This document shows positions 32,399-40,009 of a DNA stretch of 61,195 nucleotides, piece by piece. This stretch comes from a virus. Under the pieces are notes generated by a model. That model did no database searches, was not told the DNA's origin, and saw only the letters and a list, made by a program, of their open reading frames with translations. How positions within the stretch are numbered: position 1 is the stretch's first letter; each line of letters starts with the position of its first letter. Both the position numbers and the translations under genes were made by a program. The DNA lies in the IMG/VR virus record IMGVR_UViG_3300024320_000838, positions 1 to 61,195 of that record. One strand, written 5' to 3'.

Positions 32399-33181
32399 TT
32401 AATAATTAAATTTGTCACGGAAAGCTTTTCTTATCTCCATGAAACTCTTATAATAATATTCTAAGTCATCCTTAGTGAGTTCAAAACATTGTGGCATTAA
32501 ATCTATTTCATTGGCTATCCATATCTCAGCGCCATCTGCTTTTATTCCAGTTCTATCCCAATAAGCAATCCAATAGGCTGCAGTCTGTCTGAAATAATCT
32601 TGAATCCATTCTCTTCTTTTAGGTTTTCTAGAGTTTTTATAGTCAATGATTTTTACAGTACCATCTTTTAATCTTGATACATTATCCAGGGTTCCAGCGA
32701 ATTCACCACCTTTGACAGTCCATAAAAATCTTTCTGATTCTAGAACTTCATCAACCTTTCCAAAAAATCTACTATTATTGTACCAGAACTTATCGAACAT
32801 TTTCCAAGCCTCATTATAGTAAAGCTGCCCATTTTCAAGATCTGTTATTTCTATAACTTCTGAATCTTTTGCTGCAGTGTCTTCTAAATAATCTCTCTTT
32901 TCTTGAGGTGAACCTGGCAGGGGTTTATATAATTCTATAAGTCGGTGCATGATGGTCCCTCTATTCATCGAAAGTTTACTGATTCTATCAGCCTCTTCTT
33001 CACCAACCCTTTGCCGCCATTTTTCTAGGCCAGACTTATCAGCCATAGAGCCCATAACGGTTGTTACTGAGGGCAAAGTTGCTATAACTTTACCATCTTG
33101 AGTCACTTCATAAAAACGTTTTCCGTCTTCTTTATAGACTCTTTTTATTTCTTCTATCATATTTGAAATGAATTTGGCCAA
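32399..33181 (-). CDS. PD-(D/E)XK superfamily nuclease (RecB/Cas4-like), 260 aa
   Basis: The order of motifs fits RecB-type exonucleases: LPSVTTVMG start, NRGTIMHRLIE (the conserved His helix), EFAGTLDNVSRL (motif D), TVKIIDYKNSRKPK (motif (D/E)xK with Asp and Lys) and FRQTAAYWIAYW (motif QxxxY). It would degrade or process DNA ends in replication, recombination or host DNA breakdown. Confidence 0.82.
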   Translation of the reverse strand: MAKFISNMIEEIKRVYKEDGKRFYEVTQDGKVIATLPSVTTVMGSMADKSGLEKWRQRVGEEEADRISKLSMNRGTIMHRLIELYKPLPGSPQEKRDYLEDTAAKDSEVIEITDLENGQLYYNEAWKMFDKFWYNNSRFFGKVDEVLESERFLWTVKGGEFAGTLDNVSRLKDGTVKIIDYKNSRKPKRREWIQDYFRQTAAYWIAYWDRTGIKADGAEIWIANEIDLMPQCFELTKDDLEYYYKSFMEIRKAFRDKFNY

Positions 33182-33348
33182 TGATTCATGAATTCATCAT
33201 GAAATGGCGATTTAGGGTCATAAGGCAGGTTATCTATAAAGTAAGATACTGCATTACCATTTCTTACGATTTTAAAAATAAAGGTTTCTCCTTCTACTTC
33301 TACCTCAAACTCCTTGATTATATCAATCTTCTTTACTTTTATCAGCAT
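33157..33348 (-). CDS. Hypothetical protein, 63 aa
   Basis: A small beta-rich protein (KKIDIIKEFEVEVEGETFIFK). It overlaps the nuclease start by 25 nt and the gene upstream by 26 nt. No family recognised. Confidence 0.55.
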   Translation of the reverse strand: MLIKVKKIDIIKEFEVEVEGETFIFKIVRNGNAVSYFIDNLPYDPKSPFHDEFMNHWPNSFQI

Positions 33349-33460
33349 TATTATCTCTAACTTTTTTTAAAATTTCTAAAAGCCATTCGTAATCTTCGTG
33401 ATTTCTAGTTGCCAATAACCTAAAAGAAATTTCGTCTGCGTATTTTTTTAAATCTTCCAT
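33323..33460 (-). CDS. Hypothetical helical protein, 45 aa
   Basis: MEDLKKYADEISFRLLATRNH... is a small charged helical protein. It overlaps the start of the next gene by 26 nt and lies directly after the gene at 33464. No family recognised. Confidence 0.42.
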   Translation of the reverse strand: MEDLKKYADEISFRLLATRNHEDYEWLLEILKKVRDNNADKSKED

Positions 33461-33463
33461 ATT

Positions 33464-33949
33464 TTACAATAAATTATATATAAAGTCCCAGATAATTGAT
33501 AAAACACCTGTTTTCATAATAAGTTTTATAATTATATAATTCGCAAAAAGCCATGCAGAAGAACCCAATATATTTAAAAGAATTGACATCAAATCAAGTT
33601 TATCAAGTACTGGCCAAAATATAACTAAATATGCGCCAGATCCTTTAATTTCTTGCATTTGAGGATATACAATATTTGAAAGATTCAACTCAGTCATTAC
33701 AGAACCAAATCTTCCCATTTCTTTTAAAACATATGCTTGTTGAATTTCTTCAGCTGCGCCTAAAACTTCATCAGGAACATTTACAACTCCGTAAACTCTT
33801 CCTATCCAATCTACTCTTAATTCATTTTTTTCTAATAATTCTCTATTAGACTTTGATTTATTCATAAACAAAAGCCAAATTCTCATTTCTTGAAAAAAGC
33901 CAAACCAGTGTAAGAATGGGTAAAGTATGTAATTCTTTATAAGTTTCAT
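33464..33949 (-). CDS. Membrane-associated protein, 161 aa
   Basis: A hydrophobic N-terminus (YILYPFLHWFGFF) and a hydrophobic C-terminal third (YLVIFWPVLDKLDLMSILLNI, LFANYIIIKLIMK) flank a soluble helical middle (VPDEVLGAAEEIQQAYVLKEM). No family recognised. A TATATAAT-type box lies 5-15 nt upstream of the start. Confidence 0.55.
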   Translation of the reverse strand: MKLIKNYILYPFLHWFGFFQEMRIWLLFMNKSKSNRELLEKNELRVDWIGRVYGVVNVPDEVLGAAEEIQQAYVLKEMGRFGSVMTELNLSNIVYPQMQEIKGSGAYLVIFWPVLDKLDLMSILLNILGSSAWLFANYIIIKLIMKTGVLSIIWDFIYNLL

Positions 33950-33980
33950 ATTTATTATATATGCTTTTTAGATTTTGTTC

Positions 33981-34004
33981 AAAAAGGGGCCGTTAAGCCC
34001 CTTA
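33981..34004 (-). terminator. Intrinsic terminator after the histone-like gene
   Basis: On the minus strand AAGGGGC-TTAAC-GGCCCCTT forms a GC-rich stem followed by TTTTTGAAC. It lies 15 nt after the stop of the H1-like gene (34019). Confidence 0.85.
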
Positions 34005-34018
34005 AATTAAAACTTCAA

Positions 34019-34213
34019 TTAAGCCTTGTTTGCTTCTGAAACAGCAACTCTTACGTTTTGAGCCAATGTCTTAATTGTTTGCATTTGCTTACGTACTCTA
34101 GTACCAGCTGCTTTGTTTCCTTTTTCACTAAATTTTGTAGCATCTTCTTGTACATCATTTAATGTAACTTGTAATTGTTCTAATAGTTCTAACATTACTT
34201 CTCGTTCACTCAT
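34019..34213 (-). CDS. Histone H1-like (Hc1-type) DNA-binding protein, 64 aa
   Basis: The core KFSEKGNKAAGTRVRKQMQT followed by IKTLAQNVRVAVSEANKA matches the short Bacteroidota Hc1 histone H1-like proteins, which have the signature KGNKAAGTRxRK. Such proteins bind DNA through a basic helix and compact the nucleoid. In the phage it could condense genomes for packaging or act on host chromatin. It forms its own short transcript with a strong terminator and an upstream TATATAA box. Confidence 0.78.
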   Translation of the reverse strand: MSEREVMLELLEQLQVTLNDVQEDATKFSEKGNKAAGTRVRKQMQTIKTLAQNVRVAVSEANKA

Positions 34214-34269
34214 TTTTTAAATTTTAAAAGTTATGGTTTTTATATAAGGTTTTTAGATTTTGTTTAAAA

Positions 34270-34297
34270 CAAAAAAGCCCTAAATTAATAGAGCTTT
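34270..34297 (-). terminator. Intrinsic terminator after tRNA-Ala
   Basis: On the minus strand AGCTCTA-TTAATT-TAGGGCT forms a 6-7-bp stem with one U-G pair, followed by TTTTTTG. It begins 5 nt after the 3' end of tRNA-Ala. Confidence 0.8.
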
Positions 34298-34301
34298 GTT
34301 G

Positions 34302-34375
34302 TGGAGGATATCAGAGTCGAACTGATGACCCCTTGCGTGCAAGGCAAGTGCTCTAGCCAGCTGAGCTAATCCCCC
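34302..34375 (-). tRNA. tRNA-Ala (anticodon TGC)
   Basis: A 74-nt cloverleaf on the minus strand. The acceptor is GGGGGAT/ATCCTCC (one G-U). The D-arm is AGCTCAGCTGGCTAGAGC, and the anticodon stem CTTGC/GCAAG closes loop CTTGCAC with TGC at 34-36. The T-arm has GTTCGACTC. The discriminator is A, followed by CAAC, so no CCA is encoded. Confidence 0.95.
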
Positions 34376-34381
34376 GAACGG

Positions 34382-34687
34382 TTATTTTTTATCTTCTTTT
34401 TCAGCGTCAGAAGGAAGTTCTTCTTTCAACATATTATCGATTGAAAATCTAATACTTGCAGCTAATTGTTGAATTGCTTCTTCTTCTGAATCTGTTTGAT
34501 AGATTCTAAGAGTTCCATAACTGTTAACTAGCTGATCGATTGAAAGACCTTTCTGCCAATCTTTTGTTTCAACTGCTAAAACTTCGTTATCTTCTCCATC
34601 CCTAGCTAAAAATATTTTGACTTCTTCGGTTAATGATTCTCTAACCGTATTTAAGATAGTATCTAATATGTGTTCTTTTTCTGCCAT
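34382..34687 (-). CDS. Hypothetical acidic protein, 101 aa
   Basis: Soluble alpha/beta protein (VKIFLARDGEDNEVLAVETKD, then LRIYQTDSEEEAIQQLAAS). It is the gene directly upstream of tRNA-Ala, so the tRNA may be processed from its transcript. No family recognised. Confidence 0.6.
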   Translation of the reverse strand: MAEKEHILDTILNTVRESLTEEVKIFLARDGEDNEVLAVETKDWQKGLSIDQLVNSYGTLRIYQTDSEEEAIQQLAASIRFSIDNMLKEELPSDAEKEDKK

Positions 34688-34705
34688 TGTTTTTCTTTTT
34701 GTTTT

Positions 34706-34715
34706 ATTATATATC
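34706..34715 (-). promoter_or_regulatory. Late-type promoter box GATATATAAT
   Basis: The minus strand reads AAGGATATATAATAAAAC, 19 nt upstream of the start at 34687. It could drive both that gene and tRNA-Ala up to the terminator at 34270. Confidence 0.5.
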
Positions 34716-34735
34716 CTTTTTTTATTTTGTTTTAC

Positions 34736-35455
34736 TTACTCTTTTAACATCCACTCATAAATAGTTCCATAAAGTTCTTTTTCAATATCTTTAAAATTAT
34801 TTAATTTTTCTTTTAATAAAATATTTGACCATTGATTTTTCTTAGCATGAAAATTATGCCTTTTTCGTTCATATTTGTAATCTTCAAAAATATTATAAAA
34901 CTTGGTTATTTTATCTGCTGCATTTCTAGTGTCAACATTTAACTCCTTTTCATAATCAATGTGTATGGTGTTTGGTTTTGTATATTCTTGAATAGCGCTG
35001 TTTGTCAGATCCATTCTTTGGAAAATGTTAAAAATTGATTTAACTTTATTTTCATCAATTGTTACTGTTTTTGAACCTTTTATTTTTCTAGCTTTTTTAA
35101 AATGTCCACTTGAAAGTATGGCTAAATAATTATTTCTTTTGATTGTTACAAAGTCAAATTTATCTGATAGCATTTCTATACCTTCGCGGAGGTCAACTTT
35201 AAGACCTAAAAAATGCATTGGTTTAATATGTATTAAAAGAAGCTTTCCTTCTTTTTCAGCAGATTTTATCATTTTACTAATATGGTCATTGTACCAGTGA
35301 GCATCTCCATCTTTAAGATAACCATTATAATGTTCTCTATTAACATTTAAAGGCTCTTTATTCTCATGAAACCAAAAATTAGAATTGTTTAATAATTGGT
35401 CAACAATAGCATTTGTACCAGAACAACCATAAGATATGATAGCAATATGTTTCAT
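34736..35455 (-). CDS. Sulfotransferase-like protein, 239 aa
   Basis: The N-terminal strand-loop HIAIISYGCSGTNAIVDQLL matches the PAPS 5'-phosphosulfate loop of sulfotransferases (typically GxxRSGTT/S). FVTIKRNNYLAILSSGHFKKA (around residues 130-150) is in the place of the 3'-phosphate motif (RNP...S). It would move sulfate from PAPS to a hydroxyl or amine; the acceptor is unknown. Part of a four-gene cluster reaching 37842. Confidence 0.72.
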   Translation of the reverse strand: MKHIAIISYGCSGTNAIVDQLLNNSNFWFHENKEPLNVNREHYNGYLKDGDAHWYNDHISKMIKSAEKEGKLLLIHIKPMHFLGLKVDLREGIEMLSDKFDFVTIKRNNYLAILSSGHFKKARKIKGSKTVTIDENKVKSIFNIFQRMDLTNSAIQEYTKPNTIHIDYEKELNVDTRNAADKITKFYNIFEDYKYERKRHNFHAKKNQWSNILLKEKLNNFKDIEKELYGTIYEWMLKE

Positions 35456-35457
35456 TT

Positions 35458-36258
35458 TTATTCGTATTTTTTATAAATAAAAGAATCTATATGATTCAAT
35501 TCTCTTAATTGAGTATATAGCTCTTTCGGTATTTCATATGTTTTAGTAGATACATTCTTTCTAGTCGTATCCCATACTATTTCTTTATTTATTATAGAGC
35601 TAATATCGTTTTTTATAGAATTTACATTTTTTGTGGTGTAAACTTTATCTAAAAAATCATAAGTCTCTATTACGTCTTCTTGCATAATATCTATTTTTTG
35701 ATGTGGCCATAAATTAGAATGATTATGTAATAGATATTTGGACTGTGCATTATGTTGAGACTTTGTTTTTATTTGTCTTTGAATATCTGTATCGTTATTT
35801 CTGTTATTTGCTTGATAATTAATTTTGGATTCTATAAAACTTACAGTTTCTCTAATACATGTAAAAAGAAAAAGTTTACCGCCGGTGGATTCAACAGCTG
35901 TTCTTAATTTTATTAATTTATCTTTTAAATCAAATATACCAGGATATCCCATGTGATGATGAACATAGACAGTATCGAATCTGCTATTAATTATATTGTC
36001 TAAAAAATCGTTTATTTGTCTACTACACTCATTTCTTACTCCGAGATCTTTAAGAGATGAAACAGGAAGTCTATTAAAATTGTAACAAATACTCTTTCCT
36101 GTTTTATCTTTTAGATTTTTATTATTTTTGAGTAATTCTATTTCTGATTCTAAATATGGGCTTTTTGGATGAATATTGCTATCAGCGTTTTGTTGCAAAT
36201 TCCTAGCAATGAAAGTTCCGGCGCATTTAGGTAAATGATAATAGTAAATTAAATTCAT
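35458..36258 (-). CDS. Sulfotransferase-like protein, 266 aa
   Basis: YYYHLPKCAGTFIARNLQ is the HIPKxGGTS-type PAPS loop of the carbohydrate (sulfotransfer_2 / heparan-type) sulfotransferase families. LFLFTCIRETVSFIESKINY is in the position of the 3'-phosphate-binding R..S segment. It lies 2 nt after the next gene and overlaps the upstream one by 4 nt. Confidence 0.72.
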   Translation of the reverse strand: MNLIYYYHLPKCAGTFIARNLQQNADSNIHPKSPYLESEIELLKNNKNLKDKTGKSICYNFNRLPVSSLKDLGVRNECSRQINDFLDNIINSRFDTVYVHHHMGYPGIFDLKDKLIKLRTAVESTGGKLFLFTCIRETVSFIESKINYQANNRNNDTDIQRQIKTKSQHNAQSKYLLHNHSNLWPHQKIDIMQEDVIETYDFLDKVYTTKNVNSIKNDISSIINKEIVWDTTRKNVSTKTYEIPKELYTQLRELNHIDSFIYKKYE

Positions 36259-36947
36259 GAATATCCCAGTTTTTTTTCTGTATTAGAATTAAAATATCCA
36301 TGCCTTCTAATAAAGTCGATGTCTATATAATGAACATTATTTGATTTAATAAACTTCTTACTTTTATTCTTTTTATAATATTCGATTTTGGCGATATTGT
36401 GGTGCTTTCTTTTTATTTTAAATTTATTTTCTATATTTTTTAAAGTGTTTATGTAATCATCTCTAAGATCTTCATATTTTATTAAAATATAGTTATCGAC
36501 TAAACTTGGCATAGTATTACATAAATAATCTAACTTAACTTCTCTGCACTCAAATATATTTTTATATCTATTTCCTGTTTTAATATTTCTATCTTCGATA
36601 ATTTCAGAATTTAGTTTTTTTGTAACTCCCTTAACATTTTCTTCAAGATGTTGCCACTTTGTATTTTCATTATTGATACTAAAAAACTCATCGTTTAAAA
36701 ATCCGTAAATGTCAGTATAATATTCTAAGTGCCATGGCTTCTTATAAAGGCTATTAAGCCATTCATGTGGGTCTCTAACAATTCCTATAAATAAAGTTTC
36801 GTTGGTATTTATTAATTGGTCATGGCCAAAAAAATGTTTCCAGCCAAAATCCCAAGTTAATTCAATATTAAAATTGTAATTTATTGCTTCCTCTAAAAAA
36901 GAAGTTCCAGAGGCTCTTTCGCCATAAATTGTATAATTTTTAATCAT
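36255..36947 (-). CDS. Sulfotransferase-like protein, 230 aa
   Basis: NYTIYGERASGTSFLEEAI is a GERxSGTS PAPS-loop and LFIGIVRDPHEWLNSLYKKPWH a canonical RDPxxWxxSxxxxPWH segment, which binds the 3'-phosphate. This is the clearest sulfotransferase of the three. DNYILIKYEDL is the usual later conserved strand. Overlaps its neighbours on both sides by a few nt. Confidence 0.8.
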   Translation of the reverse strand: MIKNYTIYGERASGTSFLEEAINYNFNIELTWDFGWKHFFGHDQLINTNETLFIGIVRDPHEWLNSLYKKPWHLEYYTDIYGFLNDEFFSINNENTKWQHLEENVKGVTKKLNSEIIEDRNIKTGNRYKNIFECREVKLDYLCNTMPSLVDNYILIKYEDLRDDYINTLKNIENKFKIKRKHHNIAKIEYYKKNKSKKFIKSNNVHYIDIDFIRRHGYFNSNTEKKLGYS

Positions 36948-37842
36948 ATTTTCCTTCTCTAATTTCTTTTATTAAATTAAATAAACCGCTTAATCTATTT
37001 AAAAAATTGGTATATGAATCATCCATGGTTTTATTATAATGGCTAAGGCGTATTATCCTACCTGTAATTAAGTGTTTGACGTCTTCCTTTGGCCTGTCTT
37101 TAATACCAAATAGTACATCGCTATTTTTCCAAATATCCCAAATTCCAGGAATATTTAAAACTCTAAGAAGTTCTGCCTTATCGCCGACGCCATATGTCAT
37201 ATTTGAATTAAAAGTAATCTTTGATGTGTTTTTAAAAATCAATTGAGGTTCTTTCTTTTGATATTTATTTAGTTTTTCTGGTAAAAATATGTCATCATTT
37301 GAATGAATTCTTATCTGTGGAATAGCAATATATTCGACACTGCTGTCTACATTTGTTAAGATACTATTGAAATCTTCTAGTAAAAATGAATTAGAATCTA
37401 AAATAAAGCTCCACTTATATTTCTTTTTGCAATAGTCAAGCGCAAAATTTCTAGCACCGTTAATATTAATAACGTATCTATTTAGGTATTTGAGACTTTC
37501 ATAAATCTCTCTTTGTCGATATTTATTTTTTAAAATATTTTTAAGTGTTTTTGAATCACTCCATTTTTTACAAACATCTTCAATTTCATACCATTTATCG
37601 AAATCTTCTTTTAAAAATTTTATCTCTAGATAATCAGTGTTGTATTTATTTAAAAGATTGATTATTCTTTTGCGCTTTTCTTTATTTACAATCCTATTTA
37701 GAATATAGAGTTTATCAGTGTTTTGGAAATCTTGTTCGTGTGTTAATGTAAATTCTAAATTTGAAAAAGTTTGATTTTCTCCATGAATACCGCTAAGATC
37801 GTTACCAAGTATGCGTACAATGCAATTTTTCATTTTAAACAA
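36940..37842 (-). CDS. Glycosyltransferase-like protein, 300 aa
   Basis: CIVRILGNDLSGIHGENQTFSNLEF opens the protein. NINGARNFALDYCKKKYKWSFILDSNSFLLEDF resembles the GT-A core (GARNxAL...xxDxD), with DSN where DxD is expected. The C-terminal FNSNMTYGVGDKAELLRVLNIPG region is unlike GT2. It is the first gene of the sulfotransferase cluster behind a late-type box, so the four proteins probably build or modify one sulfated glycan. Confidence 0.58.
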   Translation of the reverse strand: MFKMKNCIVRILGNDLSGIHGENQTFSNLEFTLTHEQDFQNTDKLYILNRIVNKEKRKRIINLLNKYNTDYLEIKFLKEDFDKWYEIEDVCKKWSDSKTLKNILKNKYRQREIYESLKYLNRYVININGARNFALDYCKKKYKWSFILDSNSFLLEDFNSILTNVDSSVEYIAIPQIRIHSNDDIFLPEKLNKYQKKEPQLIFKNTSKITFNSNMTYGVGDKAELLRVLNIPGIWDIWKNSDVLFGIKDRPKEDVKHLITGRIIRLSHYNKTMDDSYTNFLNRLSGLFNLIKEIREGKYD

Positions 37843-37860
37843 TGTATATTCTGAGTGAAT

Positions 37861-37870
37861 ATTATATATC
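37861..37870 (-). promoter_or_regulatory. Late-type promoter box GATATATAAT
   Basis: The minus strand reads CAGGATATATAATATTCA, 19 nt upstream of the glycosyltransferase-like start (37842). The box also overlaps the stop codon region of the gene at 37862. It would drive the whole sulfotransferase cluster. Confidence 0.5.
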
Positions 37871-38029
37871 CTGTTTATTTTCTACAATTTCCCACTTAAA
37901 AGCTTCTCTATTTCTTTGATATTGTTCCATATAAAATTCTAAAGAACTTTCTGTTAAAGCCTCTACTTCTATGATAGAAGTTTCTCCTGAAACATAATAG
38001 GTTATTTTTATGAGTTTACTATTTTTCAA
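37862..38029 (-). CDS. Hypothetical protein with TTG start, 55 aa
   Basis: The open frame runs (L/M)KNSKLIKITYYVSGETSI...LEFYMEQYQRNREAFKWEI. The only sensible start is a TTG that overlaps the stop of the preceding gene (GCATTGAAAAATAG). The small beta-alpha pattern looks coding. No family recognised. Confidence 0.5.
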   Translation of the reverse strand: MKNSKLIKITYYVSGETSIIEVEALTESSLEFYMEQYQRNREAFKWEIVENKQDI

Positions 38030-38204
38030 TGCAATGAGTGTTTAGTATTTCGTCTATTTCTTTTGTCGTAAGAGTATCTAAGTACTTAGTATCGATTCTT
38101 AATTTCTTTTTTAAGAAATGCTCTTCTATTAAAATTATTTTCATAGCTCTAGAGTTTAATCTTACTAACATCTCTACTTCTTTTTCTGTTAAATCTTTAT
38201 CCAT
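38019..38204 (-). CDS. Hypothetical helical protein, 61 aa
   Basis: A small charged protein (DKDLTEKEVEMLVRLNSRAMK, then TKYLDTLTTKEIDEILN). It lies 2 nt after the sigma factor gene in the same transcript; it could be a partner of the sigma factor, but no motif shows it. Confidence 0.52.
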   Translation of the reverse strand: MDKDLTEKEVEMLVRLNSRAMKIILIEEHFLKKKLRIDTKYLDTLTTKEIDEILNTHCIEK

Positions 38205-38206
38205 TT

Positions 38207-38806
38207 TTAAATATTTTCTGCGATTAATACTTTACCTCTACGAATTCTGTTTTTAACAGTTTGAAGATTAACGTTGTGCTTATCTGCAATATCTTCATAT
38301 TTCATGTTTTTGATAAGACGGTCTTCCATGATACCTTTATACATTGGCTTTAAATCATTGATTGCTTTAAGAGCTCCATAATACTGGTCCATGATTTCTT
38401 CATCTTCCATAATGAAGTCTTCTTCAGTTTTTTGTTCAAAACTTGCAATTAGACCTGAGATAGAATCATTAACAACTCCACTGCTTGAAAGCTGAACTCC
38501 AGCATCTCTCATTCCATCTAGAGAAGACTTTTTGTTTCTTTCTCTAATATAAGCAAGAGACTCATTGAATGCAATTTTATATAACCAAGTTGTGATTTGC
38601 CATTCTGGATTGTATTGGTCTATTTTAGTCCACAATTTTACTAGAGTATTAGAAAGTAAATCTTCAGCCACTTCGCTGTCTTTTACCATTTTGAATATGT
38701 AATTCTTTAGACCTGGTTTAACTCTTAAATAGAGCTTGTTATAGTCTTTTTCTGTTCGTGTGTTGTAGAAGTTTTCTCCTAATTCTCTGTAAGTCGCTTG
38801 TTTCAT
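38207..38806 (-). CDS. ECF-like RNA polymerase sigma factor, 199 aa
   Basis: Region 2 is visible in YIFKMVKDSEVAEDLLSNTLVKLWTKID and WQITTWLYKIAFNESLAYIRERN (the -10-recognising and core-binding helices). Region 4 is in MKYEDIADKHNVNLQTVKNRIRRGK, a helix-turn-helix. The layout is that of group 4 (ECF) sigma factors. It is the first gene after early-type promoter copy 5. By analogy with T4 gp55 it may direct host RNA polymerase to the GATATATAAT-type late boxes; inference. Confidence 0.9.
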   Translation of the reverse strand: MKQATYRELGENFYNTRTEKDYNKLYLRVKPGLKNYIFKMVKDSEVAEDLLSNTLVKLWTKIDQYNPEWQITTWLYKIAFNESLAYIRERNKKSSLDGMRDAGVQLSSSGVVNDSISGLIASFEQKTEEDFIMEDEEIMDQYYGALKAINDLKPMYKGIMEDRLIKNMKYEDIADKHNVNLQTVKNRIRRGKVLIAENI

Positions 38807-38820
38807 ATTTTTTATGTTTT

Positions 38821-38880
38821 TTAATTATAGTATAAATATAACAAAAATAAACGACATAAAAAAACTTTATGGCATTTATT
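38821..38880 (-). promoter_or_regulatory. Conserved early-type promoter element, copy 5
   Basis: The minus strand reads GCCATAAAGTTTTTTTATG, TCGTTTATTTTTGTTATA, TTTATACTATAATT. The left end differs from the CTCCAGA or CCTCAGA of the other copies, while the core is retained. It lies 15-24 nt upstream of the sigma factor start. Confidence 0.75.
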
Positions 38881-38891
38881 TTCAATTTTTT

Positions 38892-39419
38892 TTATCCTAT
38901 TTCATTGAGAAGACCTAGTATTGATTCTAAATCTTGTGGTTTATAGTTACATTGCTCTACGCTGCAATTAATAACTTTATTTTTGGGATTAGTTTTGTAT
39001 TTTCTATTTGGATACCCAATAATATTATAAGATCCCTTGGATTTGTTTTTCCATTCCTTTAAAGGCCAATATGAGTAAACTCTGTTTTTTTCAGCATCAA
39101 AACAGACGTCATCAATAATTTTGACTTTTTCAGGTAGCGTATCTTTTTGCCAAAGCTCTAATAAAGGAGCATCTGTTTCTGCTTGAATAAAATAAATTTC
39201 TCGGCCATTAAGAGCCATTACTGAATCGTAAGCTGTTTTAGGGTCCCATGCAAAGTTACCTAAATGATATACAACGTCTCTGTTCGTAACAGTATCATTC
39301 CAATTCTTAATTAGAGTTTCTGTCATTTCATCAACATTCTTGAAAGGCCGTTTCCATTTTCCAATGGCAGAAGGCCTTCCAAGTTGCATGTTTGATGTTA
39401 TATAAGTTTTACCTTCCAT
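38892..39419 (-). CDS. Degenerate calcineurin-like metallophosphoesterase, 175 aa
   Basis: The fold signature is clear: KTYITSNMQLGR, RPFKNVDEMTETLIKNWN, DVVYHLGNFAW and LNGREIYFIQAETD correspond to SDTHFGH, RPF..vdEMd..li..WN, D.vYhLGDfa and LnGrkiliiGNHD of phage metallophosphoesterases. However, nearly every metal ligand is changed: D to N and H to Q in the first motif, D to N in LGNF, and GNHD to QAETD. It should therefore be catalytically dead and may act as a binding protein. Confidence 0.8.
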   Translation of the reverse strand: MEGKTYITSNMQLGRPSAIGKWKRPFKNVDEMTETLIKNWNDTVTNRDVVYHLGNFAWDPKTAYDSVMALNGREIYFIQAETDAPLLELWQKDTLPEKVKIIDDVCFDAEKNRVYSYWPLKEWKNKSKGSYNIIGYPNRKYKTNPKNKVINCSVEQCNYKPQDLESILGLLNEIG

Positions 39420-39426
39420 ATAAATC

Positions 39427-39975
39427 CTATCCCTCGCTAGTTAACGTTGGTTCGACTTCTTCTCTGTTTTCTGCATCTTCTAAATGTTGGATAGTTCCAT
39501 CAACGTCATTTAGTTCTACATGTAAATCAGTCATGACTTTATTAGACTCTGACATTTCAGTCATTGCTGTTGTAACTGATTCTCCTACTAATGTTAGCAT
39601 TCTAATGAATTTTCTAGCATTTTCAATACCTTCGCCATTTACATTCAATAGGGCTTGGTAAAGTCCGTTAAGCTCATATGCTTTTAACTCTAGAACTGGT
39701 TGATAATCAGCAACCTCTTGGTCTGTTTCGAGTTCAGCAAATTCTTTAGTGATTCGAGTTCTTTCAGTTTTCAATTTATCGTATAAAGTTACGATAATTG
39801 CTGCATTTTTTGTAGTCCATGTGTAACCTTTGTTAAGGTGGTCTTGGATTGTTTTAATCATTTTCACATCATCAATTTCTACTGTGAAAATTTTGGATGC
39901 TTCTAATTCAGCTAATCTTGTTGCTTCAGCTTCTAGTTCATCTCTTTTTGTTTTTAAGTCTTCTAGTTTTGACAT
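39427..39975 (-). CDS. Hypothetical coiled-coil protein, 182 aa
   Basis: An N-terminal coiled coil (LEDLKTKRDELEAEATRLAEL) and two further helical segments. No family recognised. It lies 8 nt upstream of the degenerate phosphoesterase gene. Confidence 0.6.
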   Translation of the reverse strand: MSKLEDLKTKRDELEAEATRLAELEASKIFTVEIDDVKMIKTIQDHLNKGYTWTTKNAAIIVTLYDKLKTERTRITKEFAELETDQEVADYQPVLELKAYELNGLYQALLNVNGEGIENARKFIRMLTLVGESVTTAMTEMSESNKVMTDLHVELNDVDGTIQHLEDAENREEVEPTLTSEG

Positions 39976-39998
39976 TTAATATAAATTTTAGGGTGTTA

Positions 39999-40008
39999 GT
40001 TATATATC
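39999..40008 (-). promoter_or_regulatory. Late-type promoter box GATATATAAC
   Basis: The minus strand reads AAGATATATAACTAAC, 24 nt upstream of the start at 39975. Confidence 0.42.
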
Positions 40009-40009
40009 T

